The notes: generated by a model not told the origin, from the letters alone. 6,582 bases of DNA from an uncultured Halomicronema sp. (GCA_937897665.1 CALCPB010000427.1:1-6582); one strand, 5' to 3'. Numbered from the stretch's first letter, positions 1 to 6,041 are shown. A program made the numbers and translations.

Positions 1-58
1 GGCTGCCGAAGAAGCAGCCATAGGTCTAGCACTTTACCAACGACCTGAGGTGCGTTGG
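1..58. other. two small hairpins downstream of the SDR gene
   Basis: GGCTGC (1-6) pairs with GCAGCC (14-19) across a 7-nt loop. CCAACG (37-42) pairs with CGTTGG (53-58), with a further ACC/GGT pairing inside. The second hairpin starts 2 nt past the SDR stop codon on the minus strand. Neither is followed on the minus strand by a visible T-run; for the first, that sequence lies outside the window. They may help end the SDR transcript, but this is weakly supported. Confidence 0.3.
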
Positions 59-60
59 CA

Positions 61-843
61 TCAGACTTCGCCACCTTTAAAGTTGTGAGCGCCCACCAAG
101 CCACCGTCCACAATCAGATCTTGACCACTGATATAGCTAGCCGCCTCGGATAGCAGAAAGGCAGCGGCAGTGGCTACCTCATCAGAGTCGCCCCAGCGCT
201 CAAACGGCACCTGAGCCGCTGCTACATTGAACGCCTCTGGGCTCATCTCAATTTTTTGCACAATGGGTGTGCTGATGTAGCCGGGGCTGATGGAGTTGAT
301 GCGGATACGACGCGGTGCGAATTCAAGAGCCAGCGTGCGTGCCAGGCTGAGTAAAGCGGCTTTGGTTGCACTGTAGAGGTGTGCTCCGGCAACCCCACGG
401 TGCGCGGTCCACGACGATGTCATCAGAATTGCCCCACCGTCATTCATCATAGGCGCTGCCTTTTGAATGGTGAAAAATAATCCCTTCAGGTTGATATTGA
501 TGAGCTTGTCGAAGTCTTCAACCGTCAAATCTGACAGGGGCTTGAAAATTCCAATACCGGCATTTGCAAACACATTGTCCAATCGCCCAAACTGGGCTTG
601 AGTCGCTTCCAGTGTGTTGACAACTGAATCCAAGTCGCTGGTGTCACTCTCAGCGATCATCAACCGGTTGGCAGCATCCGCATCGGTTTGGATGAGACTA
701 GAGCGGGCCTCTTCTAACGTTGAAAGCGTCCGCCCAGTAATGACCACATTGCCACCAGCTTGCAAGATGCGACGGGCGGTTTCCAGCCCCATACCGCTGC
801 TGCCGCCGGTAATCACAGTGGTCTTGTTGGTGAAATCAATCAT
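61..843 (-). CDS. short-chain dehydrogenase/reductase (SDR) family oxidoreductase
   Basis: This is a 260-residue classical SDR, a cytoplasmic NAD(P)-dependent oxidoreductase of Rossmann fold, at the normal family length. The cofactor motif TGGSSGMG is at residues 12-19 and the NAG motif at 94-96. The catalytic tetrad is N118, S144, Y157 and K161, with the usual 13-residue Ser-Tyr spacing and YSATK context. A PG motif is at 187-188 and GQDLIVDGG lies near the C-terminus (240-248). Arg38 after the second strand suggests a preference for NADP(H); that is inference. The substrate cannot be read from the sequence, and sugar, steroid, quinone or acyl carriers are all possible in this family. The ATG at 843 gives a normal N-terminus but has no clear ribosome binding site. 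It is transcribed away from the LysR gene, which probably regulates it. Confidence 0.95.
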   Translation of the reverse strand: MIDFTNKTTVITGGSSGMGLETARRILQAGGNVVITGRTLSTLEEARSSLIQTDADAANRLMIAESDTSDLDSVVNTLEATQAQFGRLDNVFANAGIGIFKPLSDLTVEDFDKLININLKGLFFTIQKAAPMMNDGGAILMTSSWTAHRGVAGAHLYSATKAALLSLARTLALEFAPRRIRINSISPGYISTPIVQKIEMSPEAFNVAAAQVPFERWGDSDEVATAAAFLLSEAASYISGQDLIVDGGLVGAHNFKGGEV

Positions 844-984
844 GGTTTTGTTTCTTGACGTGAGTGTTATCTCAAGTGGACAGTCTTATCGTATTAAGTT
901 CATAAAAATAGATAAACTAGCTATATTTCACTATATTCATGACATAAAAACACTAATAAACCATGATGGCATTAGTACAGCCTC
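844..984. promoter_or_regulatory. divergent SDR/lysR intergenic region with direct repeats
   Basis: This 141-bp AT-rich gap must carry the promoters of both divergent genes and is the natural place for a LysR operator. Visible are two exact CATAAAAA copies (901-908 and 943-950, 42 bp apart, about four helical turns), a near-tandem CTATATTTCA/CTATATTCAT (921-940) and an imperfect palindrome AAATAG-N9-CTATATTT (906-928). TATATT at 923-928 and 932-937 could serve as plus-strand -10 boxes, and TACGAT on the minus strand (about 889-894) could serve the SDR gene. None has a convincing -35 box, so exact promoters are not assigned. A strict T-N11-A palindrome was not found at the centre of the main palindrome. 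Confidence 0.45.
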
Positions 985-1905
985 ATGTTTATGGCTAATC
1001 TTTCAACCCAGCGACTCAGCACGATTGAAATTTTCTGCAAAGCAGCAGAACTCGGCAGCTTTGCTCGAACGGCAGAGGTGTTGGGGCTTAATCCTTCTGC
1101 AGTGAGTAAAGCGGTGTCGCGATTGGAGCAGCGACTAACAGTCAAGCTGTTTCACCGCACCACTCGGAGTCTACGTTTGACTGAGGAGGGCAGTCTTTAT
1201 TTTGAGCGCTGCCATCAGGCGCTGGACGACATCAGTGAAGCTGAAGCTTTGATCACGCGAGGGGCTCGCCATCCTCAAGGGCGGCTGCGGGTGTCACTGC
1301 CAGGAGCCTACAGTGTGCATGTCCTGGCACCGCGTCTACCTGATTTTTTGGCGCAGTATCCTGACATTCAGGTTGAGTTGTTAGTGAGCGAGCGCTTTGT
1401 CGATTTGGTTGAAGAAAACATCGACGTGGCGATTCGTTTTGGTAACTTGCCAGATTCCAATCTGAGGATACAGCCACTCCAAGCCTACCGCCTCGTAACG
1501 GTCGCCTCACCTCACTATCTCCAGCAGCGGGGCATTCCCCAAACCATTGCCGATTTACAAGCGCACAACTGCATTCAGCTCCTCTCGGCCCGAACGGGGC
1601 AACCAATGAAGTGGCTTTATCGCACAGGCAAAGACTTTTCAGAAGCCAATGTGCAGGGCTCATCAATGGTAACGGGGGCCGATACCGCCCGAGTTCTGAC
1701 TTTAGAGGGGCTGGGCATCACTCTGATCATCGAGTTTGTTGTACGGGCAGATATACAAGCTGGGCGCCTGCAACCTCTCTTGCGAGACTTTGAATCACCT
1801 GTGCGTCAAGCATTTGCACTGTATAAGCAGCGTCGGCATCAGTCACAAAAAGTGCAGCTCTTCCTGGATTTTCTGGCTCTAGGCGGCGACCCTCAGAAAA
1901 CGTGA
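985..1905 (+). CDS. LysR-type transcriptional regulator
   Basis: This 306-residue protein has standard LysR length and architecture. An N-terminal winged helix-turn-helix spans about residues 10-69, with the recognition-helix region NPSAVSKAVSRLEQRL followed by the typical LFHRTTRSLRLTEEG wing. A linker helix follows, then a periplasmic-binding-protein-like effector domain from about residue 96 to 300. The sequence resembles the CrgA-like group, whose members often sit beside oxidoreductase genes. It should act as a cytoplasmic DNA-binding regulator of the divergent SDR gene and probably of itself; that is inference from position. Its effector is unknown. ATG at 985 is used here, but a second ATG at 991 is equally possible and neither has a good Shine-Dalgarno sequence. 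Confidence 0.95.
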   Translation: MFMANLSTQRLSTIEIFCKAAELGSFARTAEVLGLNPSAVSKAVSRLEQRLTVKLFHRTTRSLRLTEEGSLYFERCHQALDDISEAEALITRGARHPQGRLRVSLPGAYSVHVLAPRLPDFLAQYPDIQVELLVSERFVDLVEENIDVAIRFGNLPDSNLRIQPLQAYRLVTVASPHYLQQRGIPQTIADLQAHNCIQLLSARTGQPMKWLYRTGKDFSEANVQGSSMVTGADTARVLTLEGLGITLIIEFVVRADIQAGRLQPLLRDFESPVRQAFALYKQRRHQSQKVQLFLDFLALGGDPQKT

Positions 1906-2051
1906 GCTGTGAGGAAGAGAAAAGGGTGATGTTCTAGGGCTGTGGCTGAGGTGGCTAGCTTACTCCGAAGGCACTAACTTCAGAAGAAGAATCCACAGAT
2001 CTAGCGCACTACCATTGTTCGAAGAAGGCGAGTGATGTTGCAGAACCATGG

Positions 2052-2207
2052 GTGGTGTTGGTGAGGGCGATCGCGGCTCTGCTGACACTGCCGCCTCACT
2101 GGCTGCCCCCCAAGACGGGCTTTGACCCCGATAGAGAACGCCTGATTTTGACGTTTTTTGCTCCAGAATGGAGCGGTGCATTGAACCTGTTGTTTGAAGA
2201 AGTGTAA
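2052..2207 (+). pseudogene. possible small ORF or gene remnant, unrecognised
   Basis: An open plus-strand frame runs from 1959 (after a stop at 1956-1958) to TAA at 2205-2207. It lacks any ATG. GTG codons at 2052, 2055 or 2061 could start a 48-51-residue peptide. Codons in its first part end mostly in G or C and the translation has protein-like composition: a hydrophobic stretch (residues 1-12 from 2052), then WLPP, then DPDRERLILTFFAPEW, and a tail ending LLFEEV. That looks more like a genuine C-terminus than the opposite-strand reading, which is rich in Ser and Pro. I do not recognise the family. It may be the surviving 3' end of a decayed gene, a small protein, or chance. No convincing Shine-Dalgarno precedes the GTGs. 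Confidence 0.25.
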
Positions 2208-2254
2208 ACGTCTGTAGGGGCAAATGCTCTGAAAACTCGCTAAAGACGTTACAC
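2202..2254. repeat. imperfect inverted repeat in the apcD leader
   Basis: GTGTAAACGTCT (2202-2213) is complementary to AGACGTTACAC (2244-2254) over 11 bp with one bulged A, across a 30-nt loop. The left arm includes the stop codon of the small open frame. A competing pairing, GTCTGT (2210-2215) with ACAGAC (2253-2258), overlaps it. It is not followed by a T-run, so an intrinsic terminator is unlikely. An RNA structure in the apcD leader or a protein-binding site is possible. Confidence 0.35.
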
Positions 2255-2339
2255 AGACTACGAATTCCTTTCCTGAGAAGACTGGAATCTGTACACTAGC
2301 AGTGATAAGCAGTCATCCATCCCTGTCTCTTATAAAAAT

Positions 2340-2825
2340 ATGTCTGTAGTTAGCCAAGTTATTTTGAACGCCGATGATGAGCTGCGCTATCCCACCGCTG
2401 GCGAGCTTCAAAGCATTGAGGCTTACCTGTCCACAGGTGAGCAGCGCATGCAAATTGCTCAGACTCTGTCTGAGAATGAAAAAAAGATTGTTGATAAGGC
2501 CAGCCAAGAGCTTTGGCGGCGACGGCCTGACTTTATTGCCCCTGGTGGCAATGCTTTTGGCCAAAAGCAGCGGGCGCTCTGCTTGCGTGATTATGGCTGG
2601 TATTTGCGCCTAATCACCTACGGCATCATTGCGGGCGACAAAGACCCCATCGAAAGCATTGGCCTCGTAGGCGTCCGTGAAATGTACAACGCGCTCGACG
2701 TGCCGGTGCCGGGTATGGTCGAAGCCATTCGCTGCCTCAAAGAAGCGTCTTTAGGCTTGCTATCTAACGAAGAGGTTACCGAGGCTGAGCCTTACTTTGA
2801 TTACATCATTCAGGCGATGTCTTAA
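2340..2825 (+). CDS. apcD: allophycocyanin-B alpha subunit (phycobilisome terminal emitter)
   Basis: This is a 161-residue phycobiliprotein, the exact usual length of ApcD, opening with [18 protein letters not shown] as in the family. It replaces an ApcA subunit in one core trimer of the phycobilisome. There it acts as a low-energy terminal emitter that passes excitation to the photosystems and is tied to photosystem I delivery and state transitions (established for the family). Phycocyanobilin is attached to Cys81 in the [13 protein letters not shown] stretch, with Arg83 and Asp84 as the conserved chromophore contacts. The core ends in DYIIQAMS. It is not next to apcABC, which is normal for apcD. 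The ATG at 2340 follows an AT-rich leader without a recognisable Shine-Dalgarno. No far-red-cluster regulators are nearby, and the sequence reads as the ordinary ApcD rather than a far-red paralogue. Confidence 0.97.
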   Translation: MSVVSQVILNADDELRYPTAGELQSIEAYLSTGEQRMQIAQTLSENEKKIVDKASQELWRRRPDFIAPGGNAFGQKQRALCLRDYGWYLRLITYGIIAGDKDPIESIGLVGVREMYNALDVPVPGMVEAIRCLKEASLGLLSNEEVTEAEPYFDYIIQAMS

Positions 2826-2835
2826 TCTGCAGTAT

Positions 2836-2847
2836 CGCCCTTGGGCG
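2836..2847. other. short GC-rich hairpin after apcD
   Basis: CGCC (2836-2839) pairs with GGCG (2844-2847), closing on CTTG, 10 nt past the apcD stop. It is not followed by a T-run, so it is at most a stabilising 3' hairpin. Confidence 0.3.
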
Positions 2848-2864
2848 TGACACTGTGATGCTCT

Positions 2865-2934
2865 CAAAAATTTGGGCATGGTTCGATTCTCTGGGTGCTA
2901 GCTGGCATTAGATGATCAGACCTTGCCCATTTTG
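2865..2934 (+). terminator. possible apcD terminator (bipartite inverted repeat)
   Basis: CAAAA (2865-2869) and TGGGCA (2873-2878) pair with TGCCCATTTTG (2924-2934), leaving a 3-nt bulge and a 45-nt loop. The right arm is followed by a weak T-rich end. The long loop makes this a poor intrinsic terminator. It lies where transcripts of apcD and the converging response-regulator gene should end. A HIP1 octamer at 2959-2966 lies in the rest of the gap. Confidence 0.25.
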
Positions 2935-3029
2935 TTGGATGGCGGCGGCTAGCGAGCTGCGATCGCGCCCAAGCAATCTGCCTGACACCAAGCTTGCTAT
3001 CGGTGAATTGGGGACGCGCCGCTGCTTTT

Positions 3030-3686
3030 CTAAGGCTTTAGAAAGGTGCTAGCTAAAAGAGCGGCCTGGGTGCGATCGCGCAATTGCAGCTGGCTGAGAA
3101 TGCTGGTCACGTGATTACGTACAGTGCGCTCAGAAATAAAGAGCGTTTGAGCAATTTCGCGATTGCTGAGACCACTGCTGATCAGCTTGAGCACCTCTTG
3201 CTCGCGAGGCGAAAGGGCGGCTAAGGCCGGCGGCATTAGCATTCCTGGTCGGGTGATGGGGCTTGGGGTAAAGGTTTTTTCAAATAGCCCTGGCCCCATG
3301 TGGGTATAGCCCTGGTGCACGGCTCGAATGGCCACCGCCAGGTCGGCAATGGGCGTTTGTTTTAGCAGGTAGCCTTTGGCCCCGTAGCGCATGGCCTGCT
3401 GCACATAATCATCATCGTCAAAGGTGGTGAGCACCAAGATTTTGATCCCCGGAAATTCTTCACAAATCTGGCGAGTGGCGGCGACCCCGTCAATTTCGGG
3501 CATGCGCACATCCATCAAAATGACGTCTGGCTGACGCGGCGTGTTGTAGAGGCTGGCGACCTGCTCGACTGCCTGTTGGCCGTTTTCGGCATCGCCGACC
3601 ACGGTTAGATCAGGCTGGGCGGCTAGTAGATTAGCCAACCCCTGGCGAATAATGGTTTGATCATCGACCAGTAAAATGCGAATCAT
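3030..3686 (-). CDS. NarL/FixJ-family response regulator
   Basis: This 218-residue cytoplasmic transcription factor has an N-terminal receiver domain and a C-terminal LuxR-type helix-turn-helix. Numbered from the ATG at 3686, the acidic pair is D8/D9, the phospho-acceptor D59 (in ILMDVRMPEIDG), the switch Thr T87 and the conserved Lys K109. A Pro-rich linker follows, then the DNA-binding domain at about 159-213 with LSPREQEVL and the recognition region SERTVRNHV. It starts 8 bp after the kinase stop codon, so the two are probably translationally coupled and form a cognate pair. A TTG at 3698 overlapping the kinase TGA would add four residues. I prefer ATG because MIRILLVDDQ is the typical family start. 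Targets are unknown; the divergent LTxxQ-protein promoter is a reasonable candidate. Confidence 0.95.
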   Translation of the reverse strand: MIRILLVDDQTIIRQGLANLLAAQPDLTVVGDAENGQQAVEQVASLYNTPRQPDVILMDVRMPEIDGVAATRQICEEFPGIKILVLTTFDDDDYVQQAMRYGAKGYLLKQTPIADLAVAIRAVHQGYTHMGPGLFEKTFTPSPITRPGMLMPPALAALSPREQEVLKLISSGLSNREIAQTLFISERTVRNHVTSILSQLQLRDRTQAALLASTFLKP

Positions 3687-3694
3687 CGGTCTAC

Positions 3695-4939
3695 TCAAGC
3701 CAGGTGAACAAGGGCAGTGGGTAAGGGCAAAATGACGCTGATGCGGCAGCCCGCGCTAGGAGCACTCCAAATTTGGCAGGTGCCCCCCAGGGCCGTCGCC
3801 CGTTCGCGCATGCCCCGCAGGCCGAAACCAGTGGTGTTTTTGCTGGGGTCAAAGCCCCTGCCATTATCGAGCACTTGCAGATGCAAGCCATGAGCTTTGG
3901 TCACTAATCTGATCTGCACCTGTTGGGCCCGGCTGTGCTTAACCGTGTTGGTTAAGGCTTCTTGCACGATGCGAAAGAGAGCGAGACAAACGTCTTCGGG
4001 GAGGGCGTCAGGGAGCTCCACCTGGTAATCCGGGACAATATCGGCGGGCTGGCAGATCTCTCTGATCAAGGTCGGAATGGCTTGGTTGAGGGGGACATCC
4101 TGCAATGGGTCTGTACGCAGGGCTGAGACTGATTTAGAGACATCTCGCAGCGCCCGGTAGGCCGACTCAGTGGCTGTCGTCAAATAGTCGCGGGCGCGGT
4201 GGGCCTGAGGTGGCAAAAAGAGTAAGGCATTTTCGAGCAAAATGGTTTGCGCCGTGAGGGAATGGCCTAGCGAATCGTGAATCTCGCGGGCAATGCGGTT
4301 GCGCTCTTGCAGGGTCGCTTGGTTTTCGACCTTGGCGGCATAGGCCCGTAGCTGGGCATGAGCGATCGCTAAATCTTGCTGGCTGCGATAAACCGACAGC
4401 AGCGCATTGACCAGCAGCAATACAAATACCAGGACTAGCCCAAAAAAGATAATCAGGTTTGTTTTAATGGCAGTCATTTGCCAGTCGGTGGGTGGGGTTC
4501 CTAGCCTTTGCACAATGAGGGGAGGCACGGGGATGTCGCCTCGGGCAAAGACCACCATGCCATGTAGAGTGAACACAATGACCACGACGGCTACCCGCCA
4601 CCAACCCTGCAGCATTTGGCAGCTCCGGATCACTACCACCATGCCGAGCAGCGGTAGCAACGGCGTCATGGTGGACGATTGCCCCGTGTAGAGCGTCAAT
4701 ATAAGCAAGCTGCCTAACTCAATCACCGTGTAACTGAGCTTCGGTAACCACCGCTGCGGCAAGTGCAATCCCATGACGGCGAGTCCCAAAATCAGGCTGA
4801 TTTCCACCCAAGCCACTCGCTGATCGCGGAAGAGTGCCATAGAAGATAGGGTGGCTAAGGCCGCCATCCCTAACAGAATCCACTCCACATAAAGAAGCTG
4901 TTTGAAGGGGGCGTGCGATCGCCGGACATCTGACTTCAC
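3695..4939 (-). CDS. NarL-type (HPK7-like) membrane sensor histidine kinase
   Basis: Numbered from the GTG at 4939 (414 residues), six predicted membrane helices lie near 19-37, 45-60, 70-84, 92-108, 113-131 and 160-184. The only sizeable loop, about 28 residues, lies between the last two. A coiled-coil-like linker (185-212) leads to a HisKA_3 dimerisation domain with the phospho-accepting H221 in REIHDSLGHS. An HATPase_c domain (about 317-409) has the N-box N331, the DNGRGFD motif near 358-364 and GFGLRGMRERATALGG near 371-386. It should autophosphorylate and pass phosphate to D59 of the downstream regulator. GTG 4939 is chosen because GGAG (4948-4951) sits 8 nt upstream. ATG 4963 (422 residues) is a serious alternative. 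GTG 5008 (437 residues) would begin inside a perfect inverted repeat and is unlikely. No separate sensory domain is visible, so the signal is probably membrane-borne or relayed by a partner. Confidence 0.93.
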   Translation of the reverse strand: MKSDVRRSHAPFKQLLYVEWILLGMAALATLSSMALFRDQRVAWVEISLILGLAVMGLHLPQRWLPKLSYTVIELGSLLILTLYTGQSSTMTPLLPLLGMVVVIRSCQMLQGWWRVAVVVIVFTLHGMVVFARGDIPVPPLIVQRLGTPPTDWQMTAIKTNLIIFFGLVLVFVLLLVNALLSVYRSQQDLAIAHAQLRAYAAKVENQATLQERNRIAREIHDSLGHSLTAQTILLENALLFLPPQAHRARDYLTTATESAYRALRDVSKSVSALRTDPLQDVPLNQAIPTLIREICQPADIVPDYQVELPDALPEDVCLALFRIVQEALTNTVKHSRAQQVQIRLVTKAHGLHLQVLDNGRGFDPSKNTTGFGLRGMRERATALGGTCQIWSAPSAGCRISVILPLPTALVHLA

Positions 4940-4947
4940 GAGAGAAA

Positions 4948-4951
4948 CTCC
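4948..4951 (-). promoter_or_regulatory. ribosome binding site deciding the kinase start
   Basis: On the minus strand this reads GGAG, 8 nt before the GTG at 4939. It is the only good Shine-Dalgarno near the candidate kinase starts and favours GTG 4939 over ATG 4963 and GTG 5008. Confidence 0.5.
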
Positions 4952-4997
4952 ACAATGCAACATCCGCCAGCGACCCGCCAGCGGCCCCAGAAATGAG

Positions 4998-5048
4998 CAC
5001 CCATCCACAGAGCTGGCACTGGGCTCAAGCCAGCTCTGTGGATGGGTG
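4998..5048. repeat. perfect 20-bp inverted repeat (long hairpin)
   Basis: The arm 4998-5017 (beginning CACCCATCC, ending GAGCTGGC) is the exact reverse complement of 5029-5048, separated by an 11-nt loop (5018-5028). A hairpin of this perfection is unlikely by chance. Neither strand has a T-run after it, so a classical intrinsic terminator is not supported. It lies upstream of the preferred kinase start, where it could be a leader structure, a protein-binding palindrome or a remnant of a small mobile repeat. Confidence 0.9.
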
Positions 5049-5059
5049 AGTCAGGCCCT

Positions 5060-5099
5060 TAACCTGCCCCCAGTTCTCTGCCAGGTTAGGTGAGAACTG
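5060..5099. repeat. two interleaved inverted repeats (alternative hairpins)
   Basis: TAACCTG (5060-5066) pairs with CAGGTTA (5082-5088), and CAGTTCTC (5071-5078) pairs with GAGAACTG (5092-5099). The arms alternate in the order A, B, A', B', so the two stems are either mutually exclusive or form a pseudoknot. The gap between A' and B' is only 3 nt, which is tight for a pseudoknot spanning a 7-bp stem. Alternative hairpins or overlapping DNA operators are therefore more likely. Confidence 0.7.
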
Positions 5100-5244
5100 C
5101 GAGAAAGCTCCATGACGCCGTTACGGCAATATCTGTGGGCAGTCGAGCCGTCTCTTAGGGCAGGGCGGGGCGGATCATCAGGCCGTCATCTAGGGAACTA
5201 CTTTTCACTTTACTGGTGACTGACAGCCCACAGCTAGCGACGAA

Positions 5245-5308
5245 TGTCCTATTCCCCAGCCTGCCGTTTAGGACAATTCTCCTAGTTAGAGTTGCGACAT
5301 TTGCCCTA
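5245..5308. promoter_or_regulatory. repeated TGYCCTA words, candidate operator
   Basis: TGTCCTA (5245-5251) and its inverted copy TAGGACA (5269-5275) form a palindrome with a 17-bp spacer. A third, direct copy TGCCCTA is at 5302-5308. The two direct copies share a longer pattern GCGAC-N3-TGYCCTA (5237-5251 and 5294-5308, 57 bp apart). They lie 160-220 bp upstream of the LTxxQ-protein start and could bind the adjacent response regulator. This is inference from position and repetition only. Confidence 0.35.
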
Positions 5309-5456
5309 CCGACTTTGGGAGATTTGCTTCAGGTGCGATCGCGGTCGTGCCCCCTAGGATTGGCCTATCCCACAGGGTTCGACTTGAGTGTTTGAGTTCA
5401 CACCTCGAAACTAAGGAGTCTACGTTCTATGGGAGTTTGCGCTTTATCCTCATTTT

Positions 5457-5460
5457 GGAG
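5457..5460 (+). promoter_or_regulatory. ribosome binding site of the LTxxQ-protein gene
   Basis: GGAG lies 7 nt before the ATG at 5468, ideal spacing. A second one, AAGGAG (5413-5418), lies 10 nt before an in-frame ATG at 5429. Two usable starts 39 nt apart are therefore possible; 5468 is preferred because it gives a clean signal peptide. Confidence 0.65.
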
Positions 5461-5467
5461 AAATCAA

Positions 5468-5902
5468 ATGAGCTTTAAAAAAGCTTTAATGCGAACCACA
5501 TCTAAAGTGTTGCTGGTCAGCGTTGGTGTAGGGGCTCTGCTCATCGCCACCCCGCGTTTGGCCGTGAGTCAATCTGCCGGAGCCAACCGTGAGGCTATTC
5601 GATCGCTGAACCTGAGCCGATCGCAGATGCAGGAATTGCGGGGCGTGATGCAGGGTTATCAGTCTGAACTCGAAGATATTTTGACCTCTGAGCAGCAGCA
5701 ACAGCTAGCCGATCTCAAGGAAGACATGCAGGATGAGTCTGCCACGGATGACCGCCCTGATCTCGTCACAGAGCTTGACCTCAGCGCCGATCAAGCCAGT
5801 CAGTTAGACAGTCTGCAGGTAGACATGACGGCAGCTGTGCAAGGCATTTTATCGGCAGAACAGTTTGAAGAGGCGCAAGATCTCGGCTTGCTGGGCTTGT
5901 AA
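5468..5902 (+). CDS. secreted Spy/CpxP-like protein with two LTxxQ-type repeats
   Basis: This 144-residue protein starts with a signal peptide: basic FKKALMR, a hydrophobic core at about 14-27, and probable cleavage near residues 34-39 (AVSQSAGA). The mature part is predicted almost wholly helical and acidic. It contains two 37-residue units, 47-83 and 103-139. Each opens with LxLSxxQ and carries IL-[TS]-x-EQ near its end; they share 11 identical positions without gaps. LxLSxxQ corresponds to the LTxxQ signature of Spy, CpxP and ZraP, periplasmic chaperone or stress-adaptor proteins. By analogy it may protect envelope proteins, bind metal or damp the neighbouring kinase; this is inference. 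There are no cysteines or histidines after the signal peptide, which argues against a classical metal site. An alternative start at 5429 would lengthen it to 157 residues. It is monocistronic, with a strong terminator downstream. Confidence 0.8.
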   Translation: MSFKKALMRTTSKVLLVSVGVGALLIATPRLAVSQSAGANREAIRSLNLSRSQMQELRGVMQGYQSELEDILTSEQQQQLADLKEDMQDESATDDRPDLVTELDLSADQASQLDSLQVDMTAAVQGILSAEQFEEAQDLGLLGL

Positions 5903-5950
5903 CGAGTCCTTGTCACTCACCTCAGTTTCTTGCACAGACACTCCATCCCG

Positions 5951-5990
5951 CTCCTCTGGATGCCCGGAAACGGTTACCCAGAGGAGTTTT
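5951..5990 (+). terminator. intrinsic terminator of the LTxxQ-protein gene
   Basis: CTCCTCTGG (5951-5959) pairs perfectly with CCAGAGGAG (5978-5986), followed directly by TTTT (5987-5990). The interior continues with TG/TA pairing and CCG-GAAA-CGG (5964-5973), a GNRA tetraloop, giving one long hairpin with two mismatches. It begins 49 nt after the stop codon at 5902. Confidence 0.85.
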
Positions 5991-6041
5991 CTGAAAGCTC
6001 ATCCAAATTCATTCTCTCCCTTGCGGGTGCATCAACCCAGA

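Larger units (their letters stand above)
1906..2339. other. 434-bp intergenic region between lysR and apcD
   Basis: No recognised gene is present. The first half contains a small open frame on the plus strand that may be a gene remnant (separate entry). A HIP1 octamer is at 2067-2074, inside that frame. The right-hand 130 bp form the apcD leader and contain an imperfect inverted repeat (2202-2254). A weak apcD promoter candidate is TACACT (2292-2297), with TTTCCT (2269-2274) as a poor -35 at 17-bp spacing. No terminator with a T-run is seen after the LysR gene. Confidence 0.5.
4940..5467. other. regulatory region between the kinase and the LTxxQ-protein gene
   Basis: About 530 bp separate the two divergent genes, with no credible protein-coding frame. 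The kinase-proximal half (4998-5099) is packed with inverted repeats, entered separately. Further right are CTGTGGGC (5133-5140) pairing with GCCCACAG (5226-5233) over an 85-nt interval, a small palindrome GCCGTTACGGC (near 5115-5125), the TGYCCTA words (5245-5308) and a HIP1 octamer (5335-5342). Both divergent promoters must lie here, but I could not pick a -35/-10 pair with confidence. The density of pairing between 5060 and 5233 also allows a structured leader or small RNA on either strand. Confidence 0.55.

Noticed and set aside
614..1105. Plus-strand open frame across the SDR start and lysR start
   Set aside because: It overlaps two well-supported genes in other frames and its translation matches no domain; composition is that of a shadow frame.
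1960..2223. Minus-strand 87-codon frame in the lysR-apcD gap
   Set aside because: It starts at TTG, is rich in Ser and Pro without motifs, and lies opposite a more protein-like plus-strand frame.
2340..2825. Far-red-light photoacclimation ApcD paralogue
   Set aside because: No phytochrome-type regulator, far-red photosystem or extra phycobiliprotein genes are nearby, and the sequence reads as the ordinary ApcD.
3025..3046. Hairpin TTTCTAA-GGCT-TTAGAAA spanning the response-regulator stop codon as a terminator
   Set aside because: It is AT-rich, overlaps the last codons and has no T-run on the minus strand after it; it is probably incidental.
4998..5048. Intrinsic terminator
   Set aside because: The stem is strong, but no T-run follows on either strand and it lies upstream of, not after, the flanking genes.
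4998..5099. CRISPR array or insertion-sequence ends
   Set aside because: There are no regularly spaced direct repeats, no transposase frame and no target-site duplication.
5060..5099. Classical H-type pseudoknot
   Set aside because: Topology fits, but the 3-nt connector would have to span a 7-bp stem, which is sterically tight; alternative hairpins are preferred.
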